DNA from: Rhodococcus gordoniae | Lineage (GTDB): Bacteria > Actinomycetota > Actinomycetes > Mycobacteriales > Mycobacteriaceae | Length of the DNA: 64,000 nucleotides | Assembly: GCF_001646655.1 (NCBI RefSeq) | Contig: NZ_LPZN01000035.1 | Coordinates: 32,271-96,270, forward strand | Direction: 5' to 3' | Part shown: positions 8,901 to 17,709 of the stretch, piece after piece | Layout: every line of letters begins with the position of its first letter | How positions within the stretch are numbered: the first letter of the stretch is position 1 | Position numbers and translations under genes: made by a program | Notes under the pieces: model-generated | Seen by the model: the letters and a program-made list of their open reading frames with translations, nothing else | Told to the model about the DNA's origin: nothing | Databases searched by the model: none

Positions 8901-9532
8901 CGGGCTCGGTGCGGGTGGACGAGACCGATCTGCGCCGGTACCGCCTGCGCGACTATCGCGGCCGGCTCGGCGTCGTTCCGCAGGAGGCGCACCTGTTCAC
9001 GGGCACGGTGGCGACCAACATCGCGTACGGCCGGCCCGACGCATCACGCGAGGAGATCGAGGCTGCCGCGCGGGCCGTCGGGGCGCTCGACATGGTCGCG
9101 GGGCTCTCCGGCGGCATGAATCATCCGGTGGGTGAGCGCGGGCAGGGTCTGTCGGCGGGCCAGCGGCAACTCATCGCGCTCGCGCGCGCAGAACTGGTGG
9201 ACCCCGACCTGCTGCTGCTCGACGAGGCCACCGCGACCCTCGATCCCGCCACCGAGAAGGCGGTGCTCGAGGCGGGTGCGCGGGTGGCGCGTTCGCGGAC
9301 GGCCGTAGTGGTGGCGCACCGTCTCGCGACCGCCGCTCGCGCCGATCTCGTGGTCGTCATCGACGACGGCCGTATCGTCGAGTGCGGGCCCCACGACGAA
9401 CTGCGCCGAGCGGGAGGTCTGTACACCACTTTGTGGCAACTCGCTACCGGTGGTCTCGTTCCGGAGGAGCCCGAGGCCTTGCTCACATCTGCGACGGAAG
9501 GATCGAACATGAGATCGTCCTCACGTTTGTAA
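5942..9532 (+). CDS. Fused double ABC exporter (Rv0194-like), NBD1 internally deleted
   Basis: A 1,196-residue tandem of two exporter half-units. TMD1 covers about residues 17-320 and NBD1 begins with Walker A GPAGSGKT at 381-388 and VFDEPFLFSDSV, where the Q-loop Gln is replaced. The frame then passes from GYDTIV (477-482) straight into DIGTVDELDERSPVF, which is the end of an NBD. The ABC signature, Walker B, D-loop and H-loop of NBD1 are missing, about 83 residues by comparison with NBD2. A linker with a Gly-rich patch (about 539-558), TMD2 (about 600-890) and a complete NBD2 follow: GRTGAGKS 966-973, LSAGQ 1070-1074, Walker B ending Asp1094-Glu1095, and AHRLATAARAD. The family is known from M. 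tuberculosis Rv0194, a multidrug exporter. The reading frame is intact across the gap. Confidence 0.87.
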   Translation: MAHDPIPRTPGWISRLVAECLKHRRTAVGALAVTVVAALIDITFPLLTKVAVDSATGQGEVPADDLRLIGLAAGAIAAGAVIRFGCQYGRRMLAGRLSLDVQHDLRLRLLGSLQRLDGHGQDRIRTGQVVSRSITDLQLVQGLLAMVPMSAGALLQFVLALVIMMSLSPLLTLVAVVTVPIIGGLVRVVRPKLFAATWSAQQRAADLAQHVEETVTGVRVVKGFGQESRAVDQLEEHGRRLYAERLRAARINAWFSAPLGAIPQFGLVATIALGGWLALDGGITVGTFVAFTAYVATMTATTRTLSQVVIMAQLSRAAVERVYEVIDTEPDVADPPHPVALPDGPLGVHLKDVTFGFDDDRDVLRGLDLEIAPGETVAIVGPAGSGKTVLSLLLPRFYAPRHGSVCLTADGHDIDVATLRADDLRGAVGLVFDEPFLFSDSVASNIALGRPDASDDEIRAAAAAARADDFVDALPEGYDTIVDIGTVDELDERSPVFRRLLSTDEDVVPDAERPVAAGELWPEGHEDEPSGAVVDTAAPGGGRGGPGGGGRGGPMPGALGAVAPTPELRAAVAALPPATETPGSDPALQSDSLRLPDPQFRLWTTLRPVRALLALVVLCLAVESLTSIAFPSLVRFAVDRGVTPGEPSRLWQATAAGVVLALLGWIAVAILTVLTARAGERVLFGLRVRSYAHLQRLGLDYYERELSGRIMTRMTTDVDALSQFIQTGLSTAVVAVLTLTGISVALIATDLSLALVVLAVLPVLVVATLWFRKISGTAYAQSRERISVVNADFQENVTGLRAAQAYRREETAARRFAERAEAYRRSRLRSQRAISLYFPFITFLSDLALAAVVFVGAREVASGAVGPGVLIAFVLYLNLLFAPIQQLSQVFDGYQQARVGLHRIGDLLRTESSLESAQEGTVAVTGHLRGDVHLREVGFRYREAEREALSGVDLRIPAGSTVALVGRTGAGKSTVVKLLARFYDPTSGSVRVDETDLRRYRLRDYRGRLGVVPQEAHLFTGTVATNIAYGRPDASREEIEAAARAVGALDMVAGLSGGMNHPVGERGQGLSAGQRQLIALARAELVDPDLLLLDEATATLDPATEKAVLEAGARVARSRTAVVVAHRLATAARADLVVVIDDGRIVECGPHDELRRAGGLYTTLWQLATGGLVPEEPEALLTSATEGSNMRSSSRL

Positions 9533-9672
9533 CGGGGTGCGCGCTGCGCCGATGCACCTTTGAGGGAATAATCGGCTCTCGAGAACCGTCATCGATGGAG
9601 ACCCCATCGCACCAGATTGTGAGCTAGCCCACCGACATGAGCGGTCAGTTCGGATCGTCACATGCCACGGGC

Positions 9673-9678
9673 TAGCCT
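9673..9678 (+). promoter_or_regulatory. Putative -10 hexamer for kgd
   Basis: TAGCCT is the same hexamer found before several other genes here. It lies 57 nt before the GTG of kgd, which would leave a leader of about 50 nt. The 9,533-9,735 gap holds no other recognisable feature apart from a weak GATGG/CCATC hairpin near 9,595-9,609. Confidence 0.4.
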
Positions 9679-9735
9679 CATATTCACAGGCGCTCCGATC
9701 GGGTACCGAAGAAAGAAACGAGGCGAACAACTGCC

Positions 9736-12700
9736 GTGAGCAGCAGCTCTACATCACAGTTCGGACAGAACCAGTGGTTGGTTGACGAGATGTACCAGCG
9801 CTTCCAGGACGACCCTTCGTCCGTGGACGCGAGTTGGCACGAATTTCTGACCGACTATTCGCCGGAAGCTGCGGTGGCCGGAGGTACCAACGGCTCCGAC
9901 ACCGCCACGACCGAGAAGCCCGCGCCGAGCACCGCATCTGCGCCGAGTTCCTCCGCTTCGGCCCCCACCGAGCCCGCACCGAAGGCCCAGGCCGCGCCGG
10001 CGAAGCCCGCACCGAAGGCCGAGACCAAGCCTGCAACCCAGCCGAAGGCCCAGGCCGCGCCGGCGAAGCCGGCCCCGAAGCCGGCAGCTGCCCCGTCGGC
10101 CCCGGCCGCCGAGGAGAAGAAGGTTCTGCGCGGCGCCGCTGCTGCCGTTGCGAAGAACATGAACGCCTCGCTGTCGATCCCGACGGCCACCAGTGTTCGC
10201 GCGGTCCCCGCGAAGTTGATGTTCGACAACCGCATCGTCATCAACAACCATCTCGCCCGCACCCGGGGCGGCAAGGTCTCGTTCACCCACATCCTCGGTT
10301 ACGCGATCGTCCAGGCGGTCAAGGCGTTCCCGAACATGAACAACCACTTCGCCGAGATCGACGGCAAGCCGAACCTGGTCGTGCCGCAGCACACCAACCT
10401 CGGTCTCGCCATCGACCTGCCGGGCAAGAACGGCCAGCGTTCGCTCGTGGTGGCCGCCATCAAGAACTGCGAGACGATGAACTTCGCGCAGTTCTATTCG
10501 GCCTACGAGGACATCGTGCGCCGCGCCCGCGACGGCAAGCTCACCGGCGACGACTTCTCGGGTGTCACGATCTCGCTGACCAACCCGGGCGGCATCGGCA
10601 CCGTGCACTCGGTTCCGCGTCTGATGCAGGGCCAGGGCGCGATCATCGGCGCCGGTGCGATGGAGTACCCCGCCGAGTTCCAGGGCGCGTCCGACGAGCG
10701 GATCGCCGAGATGGGGATCGGCAAGCTGCTGACGCTCACCTCCACCTACGACCACCGCGTGATCCAGGGCGCGGAGTCGGGTGAGTTCCTGAAGAAGATC
10801 CACGAGCTGCTCATCAGCGACGACTTCTACGACGGCGTCTTCCACACCCTGCACATCCCCTACGAGCCGGTCCGCTGGCGCAAGGACGTGCCGGAAGGCC
10901 TCGTCGACAAGCACACCCGTGTGCTCGAGCTCATCGCCGCCTACCGCAGCCGCGGCCACCTCATGGCCGACACCGATCCGTTGCAGTTCGTGCGCGACAA
11001 GTTCCGCTCGCATCCCGACCTCGACGTCACGACCCACGACCTGACACTGTGGGATCTCGATCGCGAGTTCAACGTCGGCGGCTTCCACGGCCGCCAGAAG
11101 ATGAAGCTGCGCGACGTGCTGTCGGTGCTGCGCGACGCGTACTGCCGCCACGTCGGTGTCGAGTACACCCACATCCTCGAGCCCGAGCAGCAGCAGTGGC
11201 TGCAGGAGCGCGTCGAGGCGCACCACGTCAAGCCGACGGTCGCCCAGCAGAAGTACATCCTGAGCCGCCTCAACGCCGCCGAGGCGTTCGAGACGTTCCT
11301 GCAGACCAAGTACGTCGGTCAGAAGCGCTTCTCGCTCGAGGGCGCCGAATCGGTCATCCCGATGATGGACGCGATCATCGACCAGGCCGCCGAGCACACG
11401 CTCGACGAGGTCGCCATCGCGATGCCGCACCGTGGCCGCCTGAACGTGCTCGCCAACATCGTCGGCAAGCCGTACTCGCAGATCTTCTCCGAGTTCGAGG
11501 GCAACCTGAACCCGGCCGCAGCTCACGGTTCCGGCGACGTGAAGTACCACCTCGGTGCCGAGGGCACCTACATCCAGATGTTCGGCGACAACGACATCAA
11601 GGTCTCGCTCACCGCGAACCCCTCGCACCTCGAGGCGGTCAACCCGGTGCTCGAGGGCCTCGTCCGCGCCAAGCAGGACATCCTCGACAAGGGCGAGGAC
11701 GGCTTCACCGTCCTGCCGCTGCTGCTGCACGGCGACGCTGCGTTCGCCGGTCAGGGTGTCGTGGCGGAGACCCTCAACCTCGCACTGCTGCGCGGCTACC
11801 GCACCGGCGGCACCGTGCACATCGTCGTCAACAACCAGGTGGGCTTCACCACCGCGCCGGAGCACTCGCGTTCGTCCGAGTACTGCACCGACGTGGCGAA
11901 GATGATCGGTGCGCCGATCTTCCACGTCAACGGCGACGATCCCGAGGCCTGCGTGTGGGTCGCGAAGCTCGCCGTGGACTTCCGCGAGAAGTTCCACAAG
12001 GACGTCGTCATCGACATGATCTGCTACCGCCGTCGCGGTCACAACGAGGGCGACGACCCGTCGATGACCCAGCCCGCGATGTACGACGTGATCGACACCA
12101 AGCGCAGCGTCCGCAAGAGCTACACCGAGGCCCTGATCGGCCGCGGCGACATCTCGCTCAAGGAAGCGGAAGACGCCCTGCGCGACTACCAGGGACAGCT
12201 CGAACGCGTCTTCAACGAAGTCCGCGAACTCGAGAAGTACCAGCCGGAGCCGTCGGAGTCGGTCGAGCTCGACCAGACCCCGCCCAAGCGTCTCGACACC
12301 TCCGTCGACCGTTCGGTGCTCGAGCGGATCGGCGACGCCTTCGCCGAGGCACCCGAGGGCTTCACCGTCCACCCGCGCGTCAAGCCGGTGCTCGAGAAGC
12401 GTCGCGAGATGTCGCGCAACGGCAAGATCGACTGGGCGTTCGCCGAGTTGCTCGCGTTCGGTTCGCTGGCCGAGGAAGGCGCCCTGGTGCGTCTGGCCGG
12501 TCAGGACTCGCGTCGCGGCACGTTCACGCAGCGCCACTCGGTCATCATCGACCGCAAGACCGGCGACGAGTACAGCCCGCTGGCTTCGCTGGCCACTCAG
12601 GCCGGCAACGGCGGTCGCTTCATGGTCTACGACTCGGCGCTGACCGAGTTCGCGGGTCTGGGCTTCGAGTACGGCTACTCGGTGGGCAACCCCGACGCGC

Positions 12701-13479
12701 TCGTGCTGTGGGAGGCGCAGTTCGGCGACTTCGTCAACGGCGCGCAGTCCATCATCGACGAGTTCATCTCGTCCGGTGAGGCCAAGTGGGGGCAGCTCTC
12801 CGACGTCGTGCTGCTGCTGCCGCACGGCCACGAGGGCCAGGGTCCCGACCACACCTCGGGTCGCATCGAGCGCTGGTTGCAGCTGTGCGCCGAGGGCTCG
12901 ATGACGGTCGCGGTTCCGTCGACCCCGGCGAGCTACTTCCACCTGCTGCGTCGTCACCATCTCGACGGCATCCGGCGCCCGCTGGTGGTGTTCACGCCGA
13001 AGTCGATGCTGCGCAACAAGGCCGCGGTCAGCAACGTCGAGGACTTCACGCAGGGCAAGTTCCGCTCGCTGCTCGAAGAGGTTCCCTACGAGGAGGGCAC
13101 GGCCGACCGGTCGAAGGCCACCCGCGTGCTGCTGACCTCCGGCAAGATCTACTGGGAACTGCTGGCGAAGAAGCAGAAGGAAGGTCGTGACGACGTCGCG
13201 ATCGTGCGCATCGAGCAGCTGTACCCGGTGCCGCGTCGTCGCATCGCCGAGACCCTCGAGCAGTACCCGAACGCGTCCGAGTTCTTCTGGGTGCAGGAGG
13301 AGCCGGCGAACCAGGGTGCGTGGCCGTTCCTCGGCCTCGCCCTGCCGGAACTGCTGCCCGAGAAGCTCAGCGGGATCAAGCGCGTGTCGCGTCGTGCGAT
13401 GTCGGCACCGTCGTCCGGTTCGAGCAAGGTCCACGCTGTCGAGCAGCAGGAGATCCTCGAGAAGGCCTTCGGTCGCTAG
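9736..13479 (+). CDS. kgd: Multifunctional 2-oxoglutarate metabolism enzyme (E1o/E2 fusion)
   Basis: A 1,247-residue protein that decarboxylates 2-oxoglutarate with thiamine diphosphate and can pass the succinyl group on as 2-oxoglutarate dehydrogenase E1, 2-hydroxy-3-oxoadipate synthase or decarboxylase (known for mycobacterial Kgd and corynebacterial OdhA). It has the short N-terminal helix ([14 protein letters not shown]), an Ala/Pro/Lys-rich linker (about 50-130), an E2-type acyltransferase domain without a lipoyl domain (about 135-370, catalytic YDHR at 338-341), then the E1 domain with [16 protein letters not shown] and the TPP/Mg region around residue 729 ([13 protein letters not shown]) and [16 protein letters not shown]. 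The GTG start matches known N-termini. Counterpart of Rv1248c. Confidence 0.97.
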   Translation: MSSSSTSQFGQNQWLVDEMYQRFQDDPSSVDASWHEFLTDYSPEAAVAGGTNGSDTATTEKPAPSTASAPSSSASAPTEPAPKAQAAPAKPAPKAETKPATQPKAQAAPAKPAPKPAAAPSAPAAEEKKVLRGAAAAVAKNMNASLSIPTATSVRAVPAKLMFDNRIVINNHLARTRGGKVSFTHILGYAIVQAVKAFPNMNNHFAEIDGKPNLVVPQHTNLGLAIDLPGKNGQRSLVVAAIKNCETMNFAQFYSAYEDIVRRARDGKLTGDDFSGVTISLTNPGGIGTVHSVPRLMQGQGAIIGAGAMEYPAEFQGASDERIAEMGIGKLLTLTSTYDHRVIQGAESGEFLKKIHELLISDDFYDGVFHTLHIPYEPVRWRKDVPEGLVDKHTRVLELIAAYRSRGHLMADTDPLQFVRDKFRSHPDLDVTTHDLTLWDLDREFNVGGFHGRQKMKLRDVLSVLRDAYCRHVGVEYTHILEPEQQQWLQERVEAHHVKPTVAQQKYILSRLNAAEAFETFLQTKYVGQKRFSLEGAESVIPMMDAIIDQAAEHTLDEVAIAMPHRGRLNVLANIVGKPYSQIFSEFEGNLNPAAAHGSGDVKYHLGAEGTYIQMFGDNDIKVSLTANPSHLEAVNPVLEGLVRAKQDILDKGEDGFTVLPLLLHGDAAFAGQGVVAETLNLALLRGYRTGGTVHIVVNNQVGFTTAPEHSRSSEYCTDVAKMIGAPIFHVNGDDPEACVWVAKLAVDFREKFHKDVVIDMICYRRRGHNEGDDPSMTQPAMYDVIDTKRSVRKSYTEALIGRGDISLKEAEDALRDYQGQLERVFNEVRELEKYQPEPSESVELDQTPPKRLDTSVDRSVLERIGDAFAEAPEGFTVHPRVKPVLEKRREMSRNGKIDWAFAELLAFGSLAEEGALVRLAGQDSRRGTFTQRHSVIIDRKTGDEYSPLASLATQAGNGGRFMVYDSALTEFAGLGFEYGYSVGNPDALVLWEAQFGDFVNGAQSIIDEFISSGEAKWGQLSDVVLLLPHGHEGQGPDHTSGRIERWLQLCAEGSMTVAVPSTPASYFHLLRRHHLDGIRRPLVVFTPKSMLRNKAAVSNVEDFTQGKFRSLLEEVPYEEGTADRSKATRVLLTSGKIYWELLAKKQKEGRDDVAIVRIEQLYPVPRRRIAETLEQYPNASEFFWVQEEPANQGAWPFLGLALPELLPEKLSGIKRVSRRAMSAPSSGSSKVHAVEQQEILEKAFGR
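9979..10070 (+). repeat. 29-bp direct repeat in the kgd linker
   Basis: Two exact 29-bp copies at 9,979-10,007 and 10,042-10,070, 63 bp (21 codons) apart, encode repeated Ala/Pro/Lys stretches of the disordered linker. The spacing keeps the frame, so loss or gain of a copy would change only linker length. Confidence 0.8.
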
Positions 13480-13520
13480 AAGCCCCGTTTCGGACCCTTC
13501 GGGCCCGTGACGGTTCTCAT

Positions 13521-13580
13521 GTGAGCCGGGTCGATTCGTCCCCCTTCAGGGGCGATCGACCCGGCTCACGCCTTTTCCGG
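13521..13580 (+). terminator. Intrinsic terminator after kgd
   Basis: A perfect 15-bp stem (13,521-13,535 with 13,555-13,569), whose loop contains a smaller CCCC/GGGG hairpin, is followed by GCCTTTTCC. It separates kgd from the TPP-enzyme gene. Confidence 0.85.
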
Positions 13581-13648
13581 GGTGTTTCGGCCCGGACGTG
13601 ACGGGCACCCTTCCGGAGACCCCGATCGCGTCCTGTGAGGAGCTACCG

Positions 13649-15442
13649 ATGGCGAACCGGACCGTGGCCGACTACCTGTTGCACCGCCTGCGCGAATGGG
13701 GGGTGGACCACGTCTTCGGCTATCCCGGGGACGGCATCAACGGGATTCTCGCCGCCTGGACCCGCACCGGCAACGATCCGGTCTTCGTGCAGTCGCGGCA
13801 CGAGGAGATGAGTGCCTTCGAGGCGGTCGGCTACGCGAAGTTCACGGGCAGGCCCGGGGTGTGCATGGCGACCTCCGGCCCCGGTGCGATCCATCTGCTC
13901 AACGGCCTCTACGACGCGAAACTCGACCACGTGCCGGTGGTGGCGATCGTGGGTCAGACCGACCGCTCGGCGATGGGCGGGTCGTACCAGCAGGAAGTGG
14001 ACCTGCACACGCTGTACAAGGATGTGGCGTCGGCCTTCGTGGAGACGGTCACGGTGCCCGAGCAGTTGCCCAACGTCCTCGACCGGGCGATGCGCACCGC
14101 CATCGCGTACCGCACGCCGACGGCGGTGATCATCCACGGCGACGTGCAGGAACTCGAGTACTCCCCGCCCGGCCACGAGTTCAAGATGGTGCCGTCGAGC
14201 ATCGGTTTCGACCGGCCCCGCGTCGCGCCGGACGACGACGCGATCGCACGTGCCGCCGACGTACTCAACGCGGGGAACAAGGTCGCGATGCTCGTCGGCA
14301 GCGGTGCTCGCGGCGCCCGGGCGCAACTCGAGCAGGTCGCGGATCTGCTCGGCGCGGGGGTGGCGAAGGCCCTGCTGGGCAAGGACGTGCTGCCCGACGA
14401 CCTGCCGTGGGTCACCGGATCGATCGGGCTGCTGGGAACCCGCCCCACCCACGAGATGATGACGGAGTGCGACACCCTGCTCATCGTCGGCTCGAGTCTC
14501 CCCTACAGCCAGTTCCTTCCGGAATACGAGCAGGCACGCAGCGTGCAGATCGACATCGACGCGCGCATGATCGGGATGCGCTATCCGAACGAGGTCAACC
14601 TCGTTGCCGATGCCGCGGCGGCGCTCGACGCGCTCATCCCCCTGCTGCAGCGCAAACAGGACCGTTCGTGGCGCGAGCGCATCGAGCAGAACGTGCAGCG
14701 CTGGTGGCAGATCATGGGGCAGCAGGCCGAGGTGGAGACGGAGTTCGTCAACCCGCTGCGGATGTTCGCCGAGGCCTCACCGCGGCTGCCCGACAACGCG
14801 ATCGTCACCGCCGATTCGGGTTCGGCCGCCAACTGGTATGCGCGCCAACTGCGGTTCCGCGGCGACATGCGCGGTTCGCTGTCGGGCACCCTCGCGACGA
14901 TGGGACCGGCCGTGCCGTACGGAATCGGCGCGAAGTTCGGGCACCCCGACCGTCCGGTGATCGCCTTCGCCGGCGACGGTGCGATGCAGATGAACGGCAT
15001 GGCCGAACTGATCACCATCCAGCGGTACCGGCAGCAGTGGGGGGACCCGCGGCTCGTCGTCGCGATCATCCACAACAATGATCTCAACCAGGTGACCTGG
15101 GAAATGCGCGCGATGGGCGGGGCACCGAAATTCGCGGAGTCCCAGTCGCTTCCGGACGTCGACTACGCCGCCTTCGCGCGCAGCCTCGGGCTGGGCGGCG
15201 AAACCGTGAAGTCCCCGGACGAGATGGGCCCGGCCTGGGATCGCGCCCTGGCTGCGGATCGTCCGACGGTGCTCGACGTGTACACCGATCCGGACATGCC
15301 GCCGATCCCGCCGCACGCGACGTGGGAACAGTTCACCGACGTCGCCAAGGCCGTCCTGTCCGGTGACGAGAACCGTTGGGGCTTCGTGAAACAGGGCGTC
15401 AAGACGAAGCTGCAGGAGTACCTTCCCGGGCACGACCGCTGA
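13649..15442 (+). CDS. TPP-dependent enzyme of the pyruvate oxidase/dehydrogenase type
   Basis: A 597-residue member of the acetolactate synthase / pyruvate oxidase superfamily. The ATG at 13,649 is chosen for its AGGAG at the right distance; an in-frame start 17 codons earlier lacks a site. The Pyr domain has FGYPGDGINGI and the activating Glu in SRHEEMSAFEAVG. The middle domain has MLVGSGARGARAQLE. The PP domain has GDGAMQMNGMAELI (GDG at 442) closed by HNNDLNQVTWEMR near 474. The overall pattern is nearest to PoxB-like proteins that decarboxylate pyruvate to acetate with a flavin and quinone, but the product was not proved. Its end overlaps the convergent TetR gene by 44 nt. Confidence 0.85.
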   Translation: MANRTVADYLLHRLREWGVDHVFGYPGDGINGILAAWTRTGNDPVFVQSRHEEMSAFEAVGYAKFTGRPGVCMATSGPGAIHLLNGLYDAKLDHVPVVAIVGQTDRSAMGGSYQQEVDLHTLYKDVASAFVETVTVPEQLPNVLDRAMRTAIAYRTPTAVIIHGDVQELEYSPPGHEFKMVPSSIGFDRPRVAPDDDAIARAADVLNAGNKVAMLVGSGARGARAQLEQVADLLGAGVAKALLGKDVLPDDLPWVTGSIGLLGTRPTHEMMTECDTLLIVGSSLPYSQFLPEYEQARSVQIDIDARMIGMRYPNEVNLVADAAAALDALIPLLQRKQDRSWRERIEQNVQRWWQIMGQQAEVETEFVNPLRMFAEASPRLPDNAIVTADSGSAANWYARQLRFRGDMRGSLSGTLATMGPAVPYGIGAKFGHPDRPVIAFAGDGAMQMNGMAELITIQRYRQQWGDPRLVVAIIHNNDLNQVTWEMRAMGGAPKFAESQSLPDVDYAAFARSLGLGGETVKSPDEMGPAWDRALAADRPTVLDVYTDPDMPPIPPHATWEQFTDVAKAVLSGDENRWGFVKQGVKTKLQEYLPGHDR

Positions 15443-16076
15443 GATCGCCCCCGGCGTGATCCTGGAGCGAATGTGCGGCCAGGGCCACGCCGGACAGCGC
15501 AGCGATGGCCAGCTCGACGAACTCGTCGCGGGTGAGTTCGGGGTCGCGCAGCCACGCGATGGTCGTGTCCTCGACGAAGGCCACCCACCCACGGACCGCG
15601 AGTCGCACGGCAGGGGCCGGTTCGATCCCGATGGCGGGCAGGTGCGCGACGGTCCGCTCGACCATCGCCGTGCGGGTGTCCTCGAACGCCGCGCGCATGT
15701 CGGGATCGCCGCTGGTGGCGCCGCGCAGGATCGACACGTACATGTCGCGGCGCCGGGTGACGTAGTCGACGTACGCGACGAGCGTGCCCCGCAGCATCTC
15801 GACGGGTTCGAGGTCCTCGTCCGGCGCGGTGTACTCGACGAGGTCCCGGCCGACACACCGCACGAGTTCGACGTGAAAGTCGTGCTTCGAGGCGAAGTAG
15901 TGGAACAGCAGGCCCTTCGAGACCCCGGCCCGGTCGGCGACCTCCTCCACGGAGATCTGCTCGAGCGGCCGCTCGGCGAGCAACTCGAGCCCCTGTCCGA
16001 TCAGCTGGGCCCGGCGTTGCGCGGGACCGAGGCGGGTCCGGCGGGGTTCGGGACTGTCTTCTGCCACGCCCCCCAT
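15399..16076 (-). CDS. TetR-family regulator of the FMO/SDR/esterase operon
   Basis: A 225-residue regulator. The N-terminal HTH reads LEQISVEEVADRAGVSKGLLFHYFASKHDFHVELVR (residues about 38-73), with the typical LLFHYF recognition-helix pattern. The C-terminal ligand domain is all-helical. It is divergent from a flavin monooxygenase operon. A perfect 8+4+8 dyad at 16,098-16,117 lies 21 bp from its own start and 29 bp before the monooxygenase ATG, so it probably represses both (inference). The last 44 nt overlap the end of the convergent TPP-enzyme gene. Confidence 0.88.
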   Translation of the reverse strand: MGGVAEDSPEPRRTRLGPAQRRAQLIGQGLELLAERPLEQISVEEVADRAGVSKGLLFHYFASKHDFHVELVRCVGRDLVEYTAPDEDLEPVEMLRGTLVAYVDYVTRRRDMYVSILRGATSGDPDMRAAFEDTRTAMVERTVAHLPAIGIEPAPAVRLAVRGWVAFVEDTTIAWLRDPELTRDEFVELAIAALSGVALAAHSLQDHAGGDLSGRAREGTPAASS

Positions 16077-16097
16077 GCAAACACCGTTATTGAATTA

Positions 16098-16117
16098 TGG
16101 TCAACAAGTGTTGACCA
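16098..16117. promoter_or_regulatory. Palindromic operator, probable TetR site
   Basis: TGGTCAAC and GTTGACCA are perfect inverted arms around AAGT. The site lies between the divergent TetR and monooxygenase genes and just upstream of the monooxygenase -10 (16,134), where a bound repressor would block RNA polymerase. Confidence 0.75.
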
Positions 16118-16133
16118 GGTCACTGGAACGCTC

Positions 16134-16139
16134 TAGCCT
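16134..16139 (+). promoter_or_regulatory. Putative -10 of a leaderless promoter (monooxygenase operon)
   Basis: TAGCCT lies 7 nt before the ATG at 16,147; no ribosome-binding site lies between, so the transcript should start at or next to the ATG. Confidence 0.6.
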
Positions 16140-16146
16140 CAAGTAC

Positions 16147-17709
16147 ATGAGTCTTCCGGTTACAGATACCGTCGCCGACGCGAAGATCCGTCAGGTCGAC
16201 ACGCTGATCATCGGCAGCGGGTTCGCCGGGCTCGGTGCAGCCATCCGACTGTCGCAGGCAGGCAAGGACTTCCTCGTACTCGAACGCGCGTCCGAGGTCG
16301 GCGGCACCTGGCGCGACAACACCTACCCCGGCGCCGCGTGCGACGTGCCGTCGAATCTCTACTCCTACTCCTTCGCCCTCAACCCGGGCTGGACGCGCTC
16401 GTTCTCGCCGCAACCGGAGATCCAGGAGTACATCCGCTCCGTCGCCGACCGGTACGACGTCCGGCGCCGCACCGTCTTCGGATGCGACGTGCAGTCGGCC
16501 CGCTGGAACACCGCGACGCACCGCTGGGACGTGTCCACCACACGCGGGCGGTACAGCGCCAAGGTCATGATCTCCGCGGTGGGCGCACTGTGCGAGCCGT
16601 CGCTGCCCGACATCGAGGGCATTGCCGGCTTCGAAGGCGAGATCTTCCATTCGGCCCGGTGGAACCACGACGCCGATCTCGCCGGCAAGCGGGTCGCTGT
16701 CATCGGCACCGGAGCCTCCGCCATCCAGATCGTGCCGGCCATCGCGGGCACCGTCGGACACCTCGACGTCTACCAGCGCACGGCACCGTGGATCCTTCCC
16801 CGCTTCGACCGCGAGTACACCGCGCCCGAGCGATTCGCCTTCCGGTACATCCCCGGCTTCCAGCGCCTCTCGCGCGCCCTGCAGTACACCGCCCGTGAGA
16901 CCCAGGTCGTGGGCCTGGCCAAGGCACAGGCCTTCATGAAGCCGCTCGAACTCGCCGCGCGCCTCCAGGTCCGCCGGCAGATCCGCGACAAGGAACTGCG
17001 ACGGAAGGTCACGCCGAACTACGGCATCGGCTGCAAGCGCATGCTGATCTCGAACAACTACTACCCCGCGCTCGACCGGCCGAACGTCGACCTCGTCACC
17101 GACGGCATCGCCCGCGTCACCCCGCGCGGCATCGTCACGAAAGACGGCACCGAACGCGAGGTCGATGCGATCGTCGTCGCGACCGGCTTCCACGTCACCG
17201 ATTCCCCGACCTTCGCCGGTATCTTCGGCAAGGACGGCCGTTCACTGGCCGAGGTCTTCGACGAGACCGGCATGCAGGGGTACAAGGGCAGCTCGGTCGC
17301 CGGTTTCCCCAACCTGTTCTTCCTCGTCGGCCCGAACACCGGACTCGGCCACACCTCGATGGTGTACATGATCGAGTCGCAGCTCGGCTACGTCGTCGAC
17401 GCGATCCGCACGATCGACCGCAATCGCATCGGCACGGTCGAGGTCCGCGAGGACGTGCAGGACGAGTACAACCGCGAGCTGCAGCGCGCGATGCGCTCGA
17501 GCGTGTGGAACAACGGCGGGTGTGCGAGCTGGTATCTCGACAAGCACGGCAACAACACCACGCTGTGGCCGGGATTCACCTTCGAATTCCGTCGCATCAC
17601 AAGGCGATTCGACCTCGACGCGTACCGCAGCGTTGCCGGGTCGGATCTCCCCGTCGCCACCGACCGTCCCGCGCAGGAGCGCACGTCCCGAGAGGCAGCA
17701 GTTCGATGA
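16147..17709 (+). CDS. Flavin-containing (Baeyer-Villiger type) monooxygenase
   Basis: A 520-residue FAD/NADPH monooxygenase. ATG 16,147 gives the usual short lead to the FAD-binding GSGFAGLG (23-30). The type I Baeyer-Villiger fingerprint FxGxxxHxxxW starts at Phe162, with Asn where Pro or Asp usually follows the Trp. The second Rossmann motif is VIGTGASAIQ. DNTYPGAACDVPSNLYSYSF and GFPNLFFLVGPNTGLGH are conserved in this group, which includes EthA and MymA-like enzymes that oxidise ketones or sulphur compounds. It is the first gene of a three-gene operon (ATGA overlap with the SDR), controlled by the divergent TetR protein. Confidence 0.92.
   Translation: MSLPVTDTVADAKIRQVDTLIIGSGFAGLGAAIRLSQAGKDFLVLERASEVGGTWRDNTYPGAACDVPSNLYSYSFALNPGWTRSFSPQPEIQEYIRSVADRYDVRRRTVFGCDVQSARWNTATHRWDVSTTRGRYSAKVMISAVGALCEPSLPDIEGIAGFEGEIFHSARWNHDADLAGKRVAVIGTGASAIQIVPAIAGTVGHLDVYQRTAPWILPRFDREYTAPERFAFRYIPGFQRLSRALQYTARETQVVGLAKAQAFMKPLELAARLQVRRQIRDKELRRKVTPNYGIGCKRMLISNNYYPALDRPNVDLVTDGIARVTPRGIVTKDGTEREVDAIVVATGFHVTDSPTFAGIFGKDGRSLAEVFDETGMQGYKGSSVAGFPNLFFLVGPNTGLGHTSMVYMIESQLGYVVDAIRTIDRNRIGTVEVREDVQDEYNRELQRAMRSSVWNNGGCASWYLDKHGNNTTLWPGFTFEFRRITRRFDLDAYRSVAGSDLPVATDRPAQERTSREAAVR

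Noticed and set aside
5588..8992. A 1,134-codon open frame antisense to the fused ABC exporter
   Set aside because: Shadow of the real gene; low-complexity composition and no recognisable motif.
9754..13434. A 1,226-codon open frame antisense to kgd
   Set aside because: Long antisense frames are expected in DNA with GC at third positions; the translation is His/Arg/Val-rich without domains, while the forward frame is fully conserved.
13598..13648. Upstream GTG start for the TPP enzyme
   Set aside because: It adds 17 non-conserved residues and has no ribosome-binding site, unlike the ATG at 13,649.
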